From Platynereis dumerilii (Eukaryota > Annelida > Polychaeta > Phyllodocida > Nereididae): DNA of 64,000 nt. The first letter of the stretch is position 1. The number at the start of each line of letters is the position of its first letter. The notes beneath the pieces are model-generated. The model worked only from the letters and a program-made list of their open reading frames with translations. It had not been told where the DNA came from and did not search any database. Location of the stretch: assembly GCA_026936325.1 (NCBI GenBank), contig JAPTHN010000001.1, forward strand, positions 6,584,560 through 6,648,559, in the 5' to 3' direction. Position numbers and translations under genes: made by a program. Below are positions 46,963-59,805 of the stretch, one piece after another.

Positions 46963-48579
46963 TTATTATTCTTATTCTTCCAACTTTTTCACTTTTTTAA
47001 ATTTTGAATAACTGCTTTACAAGAAGACATATGTCAATTAGCATCTATGCAGCATTAAGACACTATAAAATTCCTTCTGTGCTGGGAATTACACATCGGA
47101 ATTCCGTTTGACATAGGAATTACAGGCAATTTTCGCGAAAAATTTCCGATTCCGGTTTCGGGAAAACTGTCGGTCAGAATGTCATGAAATTTTTTCCTGT
47201 GAATCTCTAATGGAATATGCATTGCGGAAAGGAGCCTAGTGGCTATACGGTGAATAGCTTTGGAGAAAAAAAAGTTCAAAATCAGAGCATAGAGAAATTC
47301 CGAGGGATGATGTCATGAAAAACCATGATTGAAATGTCAGATTTTCATGTCCTTATAGGAATTGTTGCTACTACTGGGGTATAGTGTTATTGCAAAAGTA
47401 TGGCATCCTAGGGCCTATACTTTTTGTGCCACAGGGCCTCAAAAGTTGAACATTTGATGGGCTGTATCTCCCTTAATATTAATCCTAGAAAGTAAAAATG
47501 GGCATTTTTGGAAACCTCAGAATGTCAGCTTTCCATTGATATATTACAATATGCTGTACAACGTACGGTATAGAATCGCGTCAGACATTGAAAATTTCAT
47601 GTCACTTTTTGGGTCTCCCAACACCTATTTTGCCCAAAAAAAATATGAAGATCTTTATGGATGTTCATGTTGATTTTTTGTGTGGTGCCCAATATGGACC
47701 TGCATAATATGCCCAAAGGAATTGTCTTTACTTGAAGTACTTTATCATTGAGAATTTTTGTAATTTCAAAATTGAAATGTAGATTGCTCAGCTTCTACTC
47801 ATTCAAATGTCATGAAATTAATACCAAAAAATGCGTAAAATTATGCCCTTTTATGTGCTCCAAGGGCATATATCTCTCACTAATAACCAATTTTACATTA
47901 GCAATTTCATATATCCAATTATAACTCATTAACTATTCATTAAAATCAATCAAAACTAATTTCACTTATTGCTAATTTTTTTCTCTATTTTTCCATGTAA
48001 GCACATGTTCCTACCATGAATTTTTTCATCCTATTTAAACTCTTCCAATAATGTTTCAAATCACTTAATATTGATATGATATGTTGCTTATTTGTTGCCC
48101 TATTGTTTGCAAATAACCTCATATTTTTCCCATTAAATTTATAATTAAATTATAACTTGTCAAATACTGCTGCAAATCACTTAAAACTAATTTGACATGT
48201 TGCTGACTGCTTGCCCTCTGTGTGTATGTAAGCACATCTTCCTAGCTCTTATGGTTTGTCCATAACAAATCATTAGGGTTAGGGTTTCATCAAAGTATTG
48301 CTTTCAGGGTGGTACCATCGCCCACAAAAGGCCTGGCTCCATGCCAAGCGATGTATGAGTATGTGTGCCTGTTTGTGCAGTTCCATGGCCTACTGCAGGC
48401 AAGGTCAAAGCAGCAGTGTGTTTCGCTCCAGGACAACCTAAACACACTATTAAGCTATGCAAAGGAAAGGAATGCAAGGAACTAGAATAGCAGAGCAGGG
48501 AAAGGATTGGAAGGAAGGGAAGGGATAGGAAGGGAAGGGAAGTTCTTCCTTTAAATTGCTGTGCAATTTAGTATACTAG
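46963..48579 (+). mobile_element. Family C body and 3' end (5' end at 32189)
   Basis: TTATTATTCTTATTC followed by the C body to the C hairpin and CTAG. By bracket order it closes the C 5' end at 32189, enclosing 14 kb of later insertions. Telomere-like motif near 48272. Confidence 0.65.
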
Positions 48580-50025
48580 TTATTATTCTTATTATTCAGC
48601 TCAGAAAAACTGCGATTACTTCAAAACTATTACAGATAATACGTTACAAGTCAAGGGTAATATGCAACTCCATTGCGCGCTACTCCATACGAAATTTCAT
48701 GATCAAATTTCATGATACTTATGAGTTATGAGGAAAATATAAAACAAATTTCCGGCGCAGGTTTCTGAGAACCTAAGCATAACTGAGACCTGTTGATTTT
48801 TTGTGAGATACCTTGACAAAGTCTCCAGTGCAGAAAGGCGTCTCGTGGAGATTTCATGAACACATTTCAAGATATGATTTTTTGAAAAATAGACATCCCG
48901 AAAACTGACCAAAATTTCTTTTAAAAACAGGGAAGGAATGCTCTTAGAGAGCTGAAAATGGGTGCACCTACAGACCTACCCCAGTGTACAAACTTCACAA
49001 AGTTACGGACTGCTCGGACAAACGGTCTTGGCGCTACGGACGCACAAAAACTCAAACTTCAAGTGGCCATATCTCAGTCCCTATTTCAGCTACAGACTAG
49101 TTTTACATATCACAAGAAAGGTCTGTTTCTCAGCTTTCCAATGGTATATAGCATTATAGTCTCAGACGCACGGCGTAGAATCGCGTCAGACATTGAAAAT
49201 TTTTTGTCACTTTTTGCACTCACAAAAGTGTTTTAGGCTAAAAAATCTATGAAGTACTTCATGGATGTTCATCAATAATTTATGTGGGCTACCCAGGTTG
49301 GGCCTCCATATTGTGCCAAAAGGAAATTTGCCTACATCAAATACTTTTTCCTAGAGAATTTTTTTAATTTCAAAATTGAAACGTAAATTGCTCAGCTTCT
49401 ACTTATTCAAATTTCATGAAATTAACACCAAAAGATGCGTAAAAATACAGGCTTTTGACTTGCGTAAGGGCATTCACCTCACACAAACACCCGATTTTAC
49501 ATAGATCATTTTACATATTCAATCATAACTCATGACTTACTGCTTCAAATCAGTTACAACTCATAAATCATGTGGCTAATTTTTTGGCCTATTTTGTGGT
49601 ATAAACACATCCACCTATCTCGAAAAAAAAAAATTTCAAACTTTTAACAGATGCATGTGGTCTGCAGTCGGGGCCATCCTGTCTCAGTGCCACCTTTTAC
49701 AAGACCTAACCTTACTGTACTGTCAAAGCAGCTGAACTAGCGAATAATATACATTGTACATTGAAAGGGTATGATGCATATAAGGGTTTCACATAGGCTG
49801 TTATATTGTGTATTAGAGCAATAGACTTATTAGGGCAGGCAGGGACTATTGTAATGATGTGATGTGCCCTCTTGGAATCGAAGTTCATCCCCCAAAAACC
49901 AGGCCACGGGACATACACAAAAATAGTGGACATGAATTTCAAAAGCAGCGTATGCAGGCCTGGGGTAATACGGGGCCCGCGGGGGATTATCCAATATTGC
50001 CGTACGGCAATATCAGTTATACTAG
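48580..50025 (+). mobile_element. Family E body and 3' end (5' end at 26382)
   Basis: TTATTATTCTTATTATTCAG then E body. The middle part near 49250-49380 again follows the C-type sequence (CAGGTTGGGCCTCCATATTG), so this copy is partly mosaic. It ends with CGCGGGGGATT, the E hairpin and CTAG. Confidence 0.65.
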
Positions 50026-51356
50026 TTATTCTTATTATTCTTATTCAGCTCAGAAAAACTGCGATTACTTCAAAAGTATTACAGATACTGTTCTGCAAGT
50101 CAAGGGTAATATGCAACTCCATTGCGTGCTACTTCATACGAAATTTCATGATCAAATTTTCATGATGCTTATAAGTTATGAGGAAAATATAAAACAAATT
50201 TCCGGCGCAGGTTTCTGAGAACCTAAGCATAACTGAGATCTGTTGATTTTTTGTAAGATACCTTGACAAAGTCTTCAGTGCAGAAAGGCGTCTCGTGGAG
50301 ATTTCATGAATACATTTCAAGATATGATTTTTTTAAAATCTGATGTCCCGAAAACTGCCCAAAATTTTTTTGAAAAACAGGGAAGGAATGCTCATAGAGA
50401 GCTGAAAATGGGTGAGCATACAGATGTACCACAGTGTACCAACTTCACAAAGTTACGGACCGCTCGGACAAACGGTCTTTGCTCTACGGACGTCCAAAAA
50501 GTCAATTTTCAAGTGGCCATATCTCGGTCCCTATTTAAGCTACAACAAAGTTTGACATATCACAAGAAAGGTCTGTTTGTCAGCTTTCCAATGATGTATA
50601 GCATGATGGTGTCAGACGCGCGGCGTAGAATCGCGTCAGACATTGAAAATTTGTTGTCACTTTTTGCGACTAAAAAAATGTTTAGGCTAAAAAGTCAATG
50701 AAGTTCTTTATGGATGTCCATGAATAATTTTTGTGGGATGCCTAGTGCACGTCTCCATACTGTCCCCAAAGATCAATTATCTACAACAAATAGTTTTTCC
50801 TAGAGAATTTTTTTAATTTCAAAATTGAAATGTACATTGCTCAGCTTCTGGTTGTTCAAATTTCATGAAATAAATACCAAAAGATGCGTAAAATTATGGC
50901 CTTTACTGTCCTCCAAGGGAATATACTTCTCCTGAATAGCCAATTTCAAATAAATGATTTTATATATTCAATTATAACTCATGAACTATTGTTTCAGATC
51001 ACTTAAAACTGAATGTACATGTTGCTAATTTTTTGCCCTATTTTGTGGTATAAGGGCATCCTCCTATCTCGAATACCTTGCTGGTAAAATAGAGCTAAAA
51101 AAATAATTCACAGATGCATGTTAGTCAGCCGTTGGGTATATACTGTCTCACTGCCACCTTTCCCAGCAGCTGACCTTGTGCCTGCCACAACATTTCATAG
51201 GCATATGCACCAGCAAGATTACTACGTTCATACATGGTATGAAAAATTCATCATGACGGCCATGAACTGGAAGGAGGGAGTAAGCAGGGCAGGGGAGACA
51301 AGGGGGGGCGCGGGGGATTATCCGATATTGCCGTACGGCAATATCAGTTATACTAG
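50026..51356 (+). mobile_element. Family E body and 3' end (5' end at 26326)
   Basis: Standard E body following the previous CTAG and a TTATTCTTATTATTC tract, ending in the E hairpin and CTAG. It contains a 131-codon open frame (50306-50701) across the conserved core. No palindrome of its own. Confidence 0.7.
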
Positions 51357-51358
51357 TT

Positions 51359-54060
51359 AAGAATTTACCTATGGTAAATTCTATTTGTTTTTGTTAATAT
51401 TATTATTATTATTCTTATTCTCTCAAAATGGTCCTACGTTCACAAAAAATTGTCAAAAGGTAGGTCAGTTGTTGGGTATTACGTAATTGGGTCATTTGAT
51501 GTCATTTTCACAGTTGTCTTTTTCACAGAGCCGTTCAAAGTCGAAAATTAGTAAACTTTAAAGGCTTATATCTCAAAAAGTATTTGAGATAAGCAGATAG
51601 GATTAAAAATCCTGTGACAAAAAGTTGTTGTCAATGTATTGGTAGAAGTGATATGACAATTGGTCTACCGGGTAAAGGGCTATTGCACTTGAGCAGTTTT
51701 CAGTGTTGCGCAGGTTTCTCAAGTTACATAATAGATAGAAACATGGTGATGGTGGCTAAAGTTAGCCAGTATCTGGGGCCAGTGCTGATTCAACAAATGG
51801 TTGAAGTCAGGGAAAGATGTTTAGAAAAAAGGCAATTTTTCAAAATCGTGGGTTCAAAATTTAGGTGGAATTGTGAAATCTCCATGAAGGAGTAGTCTGA
51901 GGTCATCAAAATGTATAATGAACTACCCTTAACTTTTCCCAGAAACACTATATTGACCAAAACATTTGACCTATAGGTGATATTTGAAGGTGATATGAGC
52001 CATCAAAGTCAAAAAAGTTGAATTTTTCAAAAATTCTGAAAATTATGTTTTTTTTCCACAATCCTCTTAACAGTCTGAGGTATACTGGTCACTAATATGG
52101 TTATCAAAAGCCCCCTATTAGAATTGTTTCATATCCTCAACTTAATTTGTAAAAAAATTGTGAAAAGTGGCACTTCACAACTTACATGACATTTTGCATA
52201 AATAATTTAATTTGAATGGGAAATATTACTCCTACAGCTTTCTGTAAATTAAATGAAACCCAAAATGACATACTGGCAATCACATGAGCACATAAAATTT
52301 GACAAGTAGTCTCATTCATCATGGTCAAATTTGAGGTCAAAGATGAAATGAAAATTGACCATTTTCAGAGATGATTTTTTTCAACTCAGAAGGAATGTCT
52401 CAATTTTCTTAATTTTAAAGGACAATGTGAACTGAATTGTTGTGGTCAATTTTGGTAAACAACAAGTCTGTAGCTACAGCCATCTGTGAGCAGTAAAGGT
52501 CAAAAGGTCAAAAAATGACCAAATGGTCAGCAAAAAAATTCATTTTCACATGATGCAGGTGACACCATTTCACACTCCAAAGCAGGCTGGCCGCATATAT
52601 TAGCATACATTAACTATATATGAAAAGCTGTTCTGGCCATTTCAGGTGACGGGGCCAGTGTATGCTACTGACTAATGTTTATATACATATTAAAGTCTCA
52701 AATGACTGAGTGCAGTTGGGGATAGGAGTTGTAGTCAGGACCCTGAGTCAGGTCTCTGAGTCAGGTCCCTGAGTCATGTCCCTGAGTCAGGTCTGTGAGT
52801 CAGGTCTGTGAGTCAGGAAACTGAGTCAGGACTCGGAGTCAGGACTCTGAGTCACGCATCTGAGGCAGGCCTCTGAGGCAGGCATCTGAGTCAGGACTCT
52901 GAGTCAGGCATCTGAGGCAGGCCTCTGAGTCAGGCATCTGAGTCAGGTCTCGGAGTCAGGACTCTGAGTCAGGCATCTGAGTCAGGACTCAGAGTCAGGA
53001 CTCGGAGTCAGGCCTCTGAGTCAGGCATCTGAGGCAGGCCTCTGAGGCAGGCCTCTGAGTCAGGACTCGGAGTCAGAGCTCTGAGTCAGGCATCGGAGTC
53101 AGGCCTCGGAGGCAGGACTCGGAGGCAGGACTCTGAGTCAGGACTCTGGGACAGGGCTCGGAGACAGGCCTCGGAATCAGGTCTCGGAGTCAGGACTCGG
53201 AGTCAGGACCCTCGGTCAGGACTCTGAGTCAGGTCTCTGAGTCAGGTCTGTGAGTCAGGACCCTGAGTCAGGACCCTGAGTCACCCTAGGTCAGGACTCT
53301 GAGTCAGGTCTGTGAGTCAGGACTCTGAGTCAGGTCCCTGAGTCAGGCCCCTATGTCAGGACTCTGAGTCAGGCTGCTGAGTCAGGACTCAGAGTCAGGT
53401 CTCTGAGTCAGGACTCGGAGTCAGGCCTCGGAGAAGGACTCTGAGGCTGGACTCGGAGCCAGGACTCGGAGCCACGCCCCTGAGCTACGCCTCGGAGTCA
53501 GGCCACTGAGTCAGGACTCGGAGTCAGAGCTCTGAGTCAGGAATCGGAGTCAGGCCTTGGAGGCAGGACTCGGAGGCAGGACTCGGAGGCTGGACTCTGA
53601 GTCTGGCATCTCAGTCAGGAATTGGAGTCAGGCATCTGAGTCAGGCATCTGAGTCAGGCATCTGAGTCAGGACTCTGAGTCAGGACTCTGAGTCAGGACT
53701 CTCAGTCAGGACTCTGAGTCAGGACTCTGAGTCAGGACTCTGATTCAGGACTCTGAGTCAGGACTCTGATTCAGGATTGTGAGTCAGTACTCTGCATCAG
53801 GACTCTGAGTCAGGACTCTGAGTCAGGACTCTGAGTCAGGACTCTGAGTCAGGCCTCTGAGTCAGGACTCTGAGTCAGAACTCTGAGTCAGGACTCTGAG
53901 TCAGGACTCTAAGTCGCAGTCATGGTGAGGAAATGTGTTTTCTCAGTCCTTCGGTTGCATCCATCTGTCCATTGGTCTTTCCATTTACAGGCAAACTTTA
54001 GTTGAAAGTAAAGGTAAATTCTTTGTAATTGTCCCTGATGACAATTACCGTTTTCTCTAG
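51359..54060 (+). mobile_element. Family B Helentron-like element, complete
   Basis: Full B structure, near-identical to 19980-23499 outside the minisatellite. 2.7 kb. It lies directly after the CTAG of an E body and directly before a second B body that lacks a palindrome. Confidence 0.8.
52734..53913 (+). repeat. 13-bp minisatellite of B copy 4
   Basis: About 90 units, mostly GAGTCAGGACTCT, GAGTCAGGCATCT and GAGGCAGGCCTCT. The variant spectrum resembles copy 2 (21353-23343), in keeping with their close relationship, but the order and number of units differ. Confidence 0.9.
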
Positions 54061-57000
54061 TTCTTATTCTTATTCTTATTCTCTCAAAATGGTTTTAGGT
54101 TCACAAAAGATGGTCAAAAGGTAAGTCAGTAGTTGGGTATTACGTAATTGGGTCATTTGATGTCATTTTCACAGTTGTCTTTTTCACAGAGGCGTTCAAA
54201 GTCGAAAATTAGTAAACTTCAAAGGCTTATCAGTCAAAAACTATTTGAGATAATGAGTCAAGAGTCAAAATCGTGTGATAAAAAGTTGGTGTCTACGTAT
54301 TGGTACAAGTGATATGACAGTTGGTCCAACGGGTAAAGGGTTATGGTGGTATGAGCAGTTTTTGGTCTGTCACCGTTTTCTCCAGTTACATAATAGATAG
54401 GAATATGGTGATGGTGGCAACAGTTAGCCAGTATCTGGGACCAGTGCTGATTCAACAAATGGTTTGGATTGGTGCAATACTTTGTGAAATATGGCAATTT
54501 TTCAAAATCAAGGGTTCAAAATTCAGGTGGAATTGTAAAATCTCCATGAAGGAGTAGTCTGAGGTGATCAAAATGTATAGTGAACTACCCTTAACTTTAC
54601 CCAAAAAGACTATATTGACCAAAAAAGTGGACCAAAAGGTTAAATTTGAAGGTGATTTGAGTCATTAAAGTTTAAAAAGTTGAATTTTGCAAAAATTCTG
54701 AAAATTATGTTATTTTCCACCAATCTTCTCAAAAGTCTGGTGTCTACAAGTCAATAATATGGTTATGAAAAGCCCCCAATGAAGAATATTTTATGTCTTC
54801 AACTGAATTTGTAAAAAAAAGTGAAAAATGGTACTCCTCGACACTCCTGACATTTACCATAAATGATTTTATTTGAGTGGGAAATATTAGTCCTACAGCT
54901 TTCTTTAAATTAAATGACGCCCCTATATCACATACTGGGATCACATGAGCGCATTACTTTTGACCTTTGACCTTATTATCAAGGTCAAATTTGAGGTCAA
55001 AGAGGGAATGAAAACAGGTTATTTTCACTGATAATTTTTTTTAACTGCGAAGGAACGTTTCAATTTTCTTGATTTTAAGTGACAACGTGGACCAAATACT
55101 TGCAGCAAATTGTGACAAATGGCAAGTCTCTAGCTGCAGTCAGCTTTAAGCAATAAAGGTCAAAAGGTCAAAAAAATGATGAAATGGTCAGCAAGAAATT
55201 CATTTTCACATGATGCAGGTGAGACAGTTTCACACTCCAATGCAGGCTGGCCGCATATATTAGCATACATTAACCATATATGGAAAGCTGTTCTGGCCGT
55301 TTCAGGTGACGGGGCCAGTGCAGTACTGACTAATGTTTATATACATATTACAGTCTCAAATGACTGAGTGGAGTTGGGGACAGGAGTCAGGACTCTGAGT
55401 CAGGACTATGAGTCAGGACTCTGAGTCAGGACTCTGAGTCAGGACTCTGAGTCAGGACTCTGAGTCAGGACTCTGAGTCAGGACTCTGAGTCAGGACTCT
55501 GAGTCAGGACTCTGAGTCAGGTCTCGACTATGAGTCTCGACTATGAGTCTCGACTATGAGTCTCGACTATGAGTCTCGACTATGAGTCTCGACTATGAGT
55601 CTCGGCTATGAGTCTCGGCTATGAGTCTCGACTATGAGTCTCGACTATGAGTCTCGACTATGAGTCTCGACTATGAGTCTCGACTATGAGTCTCGACTAT
55701 GAGTCTCGACTATGAGTCTCGACTATGAGTCTCGACTATGAGTCTCGACTATGAGTCTCGACTATGAGTCTCGACTATGAGTCTCGACTATGAGTCTCGA
55801 CTATGAGTCAGGGGCCGCTGAGTCAGGGGCCGCTGAGTCAGGGGCTGCTGAGTCAGGCCACGCTGAGTCAGGCCTCGGAGTCAGGCCTCGGAGTCAGGCC
55901 TCGGAGTCAGGCCTCGGAGTCAGGCCTCGGAGTCAGGCCTCGGAGTCAGGCCTCGGAGTCAGGCCTCGGAGTCAGGCCTCGGAGTCAGGCCTCGGAGTCA
56001 GGCCTCGGAGTCAGGCCTCGGAGTCAGGCCTCGGAGTCAGGCCTCGGAGTCAGGCCTCGGAGTCAGGCCTCGGAGTCAGGCCTCGGAGTCAGGCCTCGGA
56101 GTCAGGCCTCAGAGTCAGGCCTCGGAGTCAGGCCTCGGAGTCGACTATGAGTGTCGACTATGAGTGTCGACTATGAGTCTCGACTATGAGTCTCGACTAT
56201 GAGTCTCGACTATGAGTCTCGACTATGAGTCTCGACTATGAGTCTCCACTATGAGTCTTGACTATGAGTCCCGACTATGAGTCAGGGCCGCTGAGTCAGG
56301 GGACGCTGAGTCAGGGGCCGCTGAGTCAGGGGCCGCTGAGTCAGCCCACGCTGAGTCAGGACTTGGAGTCAGGACTCGGAGTCAGGACTTGAGGTCAGGA
56401 CTCGGAGGCAGGACTCGGAGGCAGGACTCTAAGGCAGGCCTCGGAGTCTGGCCTCGGAGTCAGGCCTCGGAGTCAGGCCTCGAAGTCAGGCCTCGGAGTC
56501 AGGCCTCGGAGTCAGGCCTCAGAGTCAGGAATCTCAGCCAGGACTCTGAGTCAGGACTCTGAGTCAGGCCTCAGAGTCAGGAATCTCAGCCAGGACTCTG
56601 AGTCAGGGCTCTGAGTCAGGACTCTGAGTCAGGCCTCGGAGTCAGGCCTCGAAGTCAGGCCTCGGAGTCAGGCCTCGGAGTCAGGCCTCAGAGTCAGGAA
56701 TCTCAGCCAGGACTCTGAGTCAGGACTCTGAGTCAGGCCTCAGAGTCAGGAATCTCAGCCAGGACTCTGAGTCAGGACTCTGAGTCAGGACTCTGAGTCA
56801 GGACTCTGAGTCAGGACTCTGAGTCAGGATTCTGAGTCAGGACTCTGAAATGAACGTTCTCACTCCTGACATGTAAAACATTGATGAAGGTAGTGAAAAT
56901 GTGAACCAGTCCCGTCGAATATTATCATTTGCGTGTGTCCTTGAGTCTTTCAGTTTTGTCTGTCTGTCTGACCGTTGGTCCGGCCATTTGTCTGTCCATT

Positions 57001-57075
57001 TACAGGCAAACTTTAGTTGAAAGTAAAGGTAAATTCTTTGTAATTGTCCCTGATGACAATTACCGTCTTCTCTAG
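54061..57075 (+). mobile_element. Family B element without its 5' palindrome
   Basis: It starts in the TTCTTATTCTTATTC tract after the preceding CTAG, continues as a B body (TCTCAAAATGG) with minisatellite, GGTAAATTCTTT, stem GTAATTGTC/GACAATTAC, and CTAG. Unlike the E, C and D bodies without palindromes, no unpaired B 5' end exists upstream, so the 5' end has been lost, perhaps by collapse between two adjacent identical B 5' ends. Confidence 0.65.
55381..56848 (+). repeat. 13-bp minisatellite of B copy 5
   Basis: The most regular array: ten GAGTCAGGACTCT, over twenty GAGTCTCGACTAT, a few 15-bp GAGTCAGGGGCCGCT, about twenty GAGTCAGGCCTCG, then the block series repeats in shorter form, ending in GAGTCAGGACTCT. 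Long Ser/Arg/Gly-rich frames (55790-56176) arise from the 39-bp frame cycle and are not genes. Confidence 0.9.
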
Positions 57076-57077
57076 TT

Positions 57078-57106
57078 ATAATCCCCCGCCGCTTGCGGGG
57101 GATTAT
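57078..57106 (+). mobile_element. Family E 5' end (body at 62400)
   Basis: E palindrome, leader ATATTGATATTGTTCG and TTTTATT, followed at once by a C palindrome. Its E body resumes at 62400 after C, A, A and C elements. Confidence 0.65.
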
Positions 57107-57127
57107 ATTGATATTGTTCGTTTTATT

Positions 57128-58798
57128 AAGAACTTCCCGTAGGGAAGTTCTTATTGATATTGTACGTATTCTTATTATTATTCTTTATTATTATTATTCT
57201 TCCAAATTTTTGACTTTTTAAAATTTTGAATAACTTCTTTACCAGAAGACATATGTCAATTACCATCTAAACAGCATAAAGACACTATAGAGTTCCTTCT
57301 ATGCTGGGAATTTCACATCGGAATTCCGTTTGACATAGGAATTACAGGCAATCTTCACAAAAAATTTCCGATTGCGGTTTTGGGAAAACCGTCTGTCAGA
57401 ATGTCATGAAATTTTTTCCTGTTCATCTCTAAAGGAATATGCATTGCAGAAAGGAGCCTAGTGGCAATACGATGAATCGCTTTGGAGAAAAAAAGTTCAA
57501 AATTGGATGAAAGCGAAATTTTGAGGGGTGATGTCATGAAAAACAATGATTGGAATGTCAGATTTTTATGTCCTTACAGGAATTGTTAGCACTACTAGGG
57601 TGTAGTGTCTATGCAAAAGTATGGCCTTCCAGGTCCAATACTTTTGGTGCCATAGGGCCTCAAAAGTCGAACATTTGATTGGCTGTATCTCCCTTAATAT
57701 TGGTCCTAGAAACAAACCAGGGACATTTTTGGAAAGCTCAGAATGTCAGCTTTCCAGTGGTATATAGCAATACCTTGTAGAACGTCCGGTTTAGAATCGC
57801 GGTGGACATTGAAAATTTTATGTCATTTTTTGCTCTGTCAAAACCTATTTTGCCCAAAAAAACTATGAAGTTCTTCATGGATGTTCATGTATATTTTTTG
57901 TGGGGTACCCATTGTGGGCCTGCATATTCCCTCCAAAGGACATTGTTCTACTTCAAATACTTTTTCCTTGAGAATTTTTTTAATTTCAAAATTCAAGTGT
58001 ACATTGCTCAGCTTCTACTCATTCAAATTTCATGAAATTAACACCAAAAAATGCGTAAAATTATGCCCTTTTAGGACCTCCAAGGGCATATACCTCTCAC
58101 TAATAGCCAATTTTACAATAGCAATTTCACATATTCAATTATAACTCATTAAGTATTCAGTAAAATCAATTAAAACTAATTTTACATATTCCTAATTTTT
58201 TGCTCTATTTTTCCATGTAAGCACATCTCCCTACCATGAATTTCTTTTCCCTATTTAAACTCTTCAAATAATGTTTCAAATCACTTCAAAATGATATGAT
58301 ATGTTGCTAATTTGTTGCCCTATTGTTTGCAAATAACCACAACTGCCTCCCATTAAATTTATAATTAAATTATAACTTGTGAAATACTACTGAAAATCAC
58401 TTAAAACTAATTTGACATGTTGCTGACTGCTTGCCCTCTGTGTGTATGTAAGCATATCTTCCTAGCTCTTATGGTTTGTCCATAACAAATCATTAGGGTT
58501 AGGGTTTCATCAAAGTATTGCTTTCAGGGTGGTACCATCGCCCACAAAAGGCCTGGCTCCATGCCAAGCGATATATGAGTATGTATGCCTGTTTGTGCAG
58601 TTCCATGGACTCTTGCAGGCAAGGTCAAAGCAGCAGTGATGTTTCGCTCTTGGACAACCTAAACACACTAAAGCAATAGGAAGGAAAGGAATGCAAGGAA
58701 CTAGAATAGCAGGGCAGGGAAGGGATTGGAAGGAAGGGAAGGGATAGGAAGGGAAGGGAAGTTCTTCCTTTAAATTGCTGTGCAATTTAGTATACTAG
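57128..58798 (+). mobile_element. Family C Helentron-like element, complete
   Basis: C palindrome, leader, TTATTC/TTATTA tract, body, purine tract, C hairpin, and CTAG. 1.67 kb. Telomere-like motif near 58492. Confidence 0.8.
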
Positions 58799-58802
58799 TT
58801 AT

Positions 58803-59789
58803 AAATTCCCCCGTTAGGGGAATTTATATTGTTTTTGTTCGTTTTTTTTTTTTCAGCTTTTTTCCTCCTCCTCCTCCTCCTCCTCCTCTTCTTATTTTTC
58901 ATCACCACTTTTGAGAGCTCATATTTCTGGAACTATTTATGATATCTTCATAAAAATACATACCTATAATTGCAATTGCAAAGTACTATAACATCCTGGA
59001 ATTACAGAGCGTAATTACTAGTACTCTGGAAATTACGTCCAAAATTCATAAAAAATTTGTGGCAACGGTTCTGGAATAACCGCAATACGAAATTACACCA
59101 AATTTTAACACAATCATCTCTAAAGATATACGCAGTGCGGAAAGGCGGCTTTTGGCAATATCTTGAAAAGTTTTTTTTATATGAATTTTTCAAATAAGGG
59201 AATTCCCAAAATTGCTACTAAAATTTTCCAAAAACTAGGAAGAAATGCTCCAATCAAGCTGAAATTGTATGCAGTTACAGTCATACTATAGTGTAACAAT
59301 CCACTAGAATTTCAACTTTCTAGCGTTAACGGTATCGGCGCTATAGCACCACAAAAACGCTATTTTCAAGCGCGGATAACTCGGCTTCTATTATAGCTAC
59401 AGAAAAATAAAAAACACCACCAGAAAGCTCTGTTTCTTAGCTTTCACATGGTATATAGCATGCTACTGTAGTGCCGTCCATTAAAAATCGCGGTGGACCC
59501 TGAAAATGTTATCTCACTTTTTTGCTCCCCAAATGCTTCTTATGGCTGGAAACACTTTTTCCTGGCCATATATGCCAATTTCATCGCTTCTCATACTTCA
59601 CTGCCTGCACATTTTCTTTGTTGAAATAAATGCTGACCAAATTACATTTCTGTGTGAATCATCGGATGGGGAAGGTAGAAGGGAAGGGGCAGGCGGATGT
59701 AAGGGGGCAGGGGGATGTAAGGGGGCAGGGGAGAGGAAGGGAAGGGGGGAATTTATCTTTGTAATTGTGCACAATTACAGGTGTACTAG
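58803..59789 (+). mobile_element. Family A Helentron-like element, complete
   Basis: A palindrome, leader ATTGTTTTTGTTCG, poly-T and a CCTCCTCCT tract, body, GGGGGATGTAAGGGGGCAG repeats, GGGGGAATTT, hairpin, and CTAG. About 0.99 kb. Confidence 0.8.
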
Positions 59790-59805
59790 TTATTATTATT
59801 ATTAT

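Noticed and set aside
55790-56176. 128-codon and 115-codon open frames rich in Ser, Gly and Arg
   Set aside because: They run through a 13-bp minisatellite; three units make 39 bp, so stop-free frames arise by periodicity. Other arrays of the same unit are not open.
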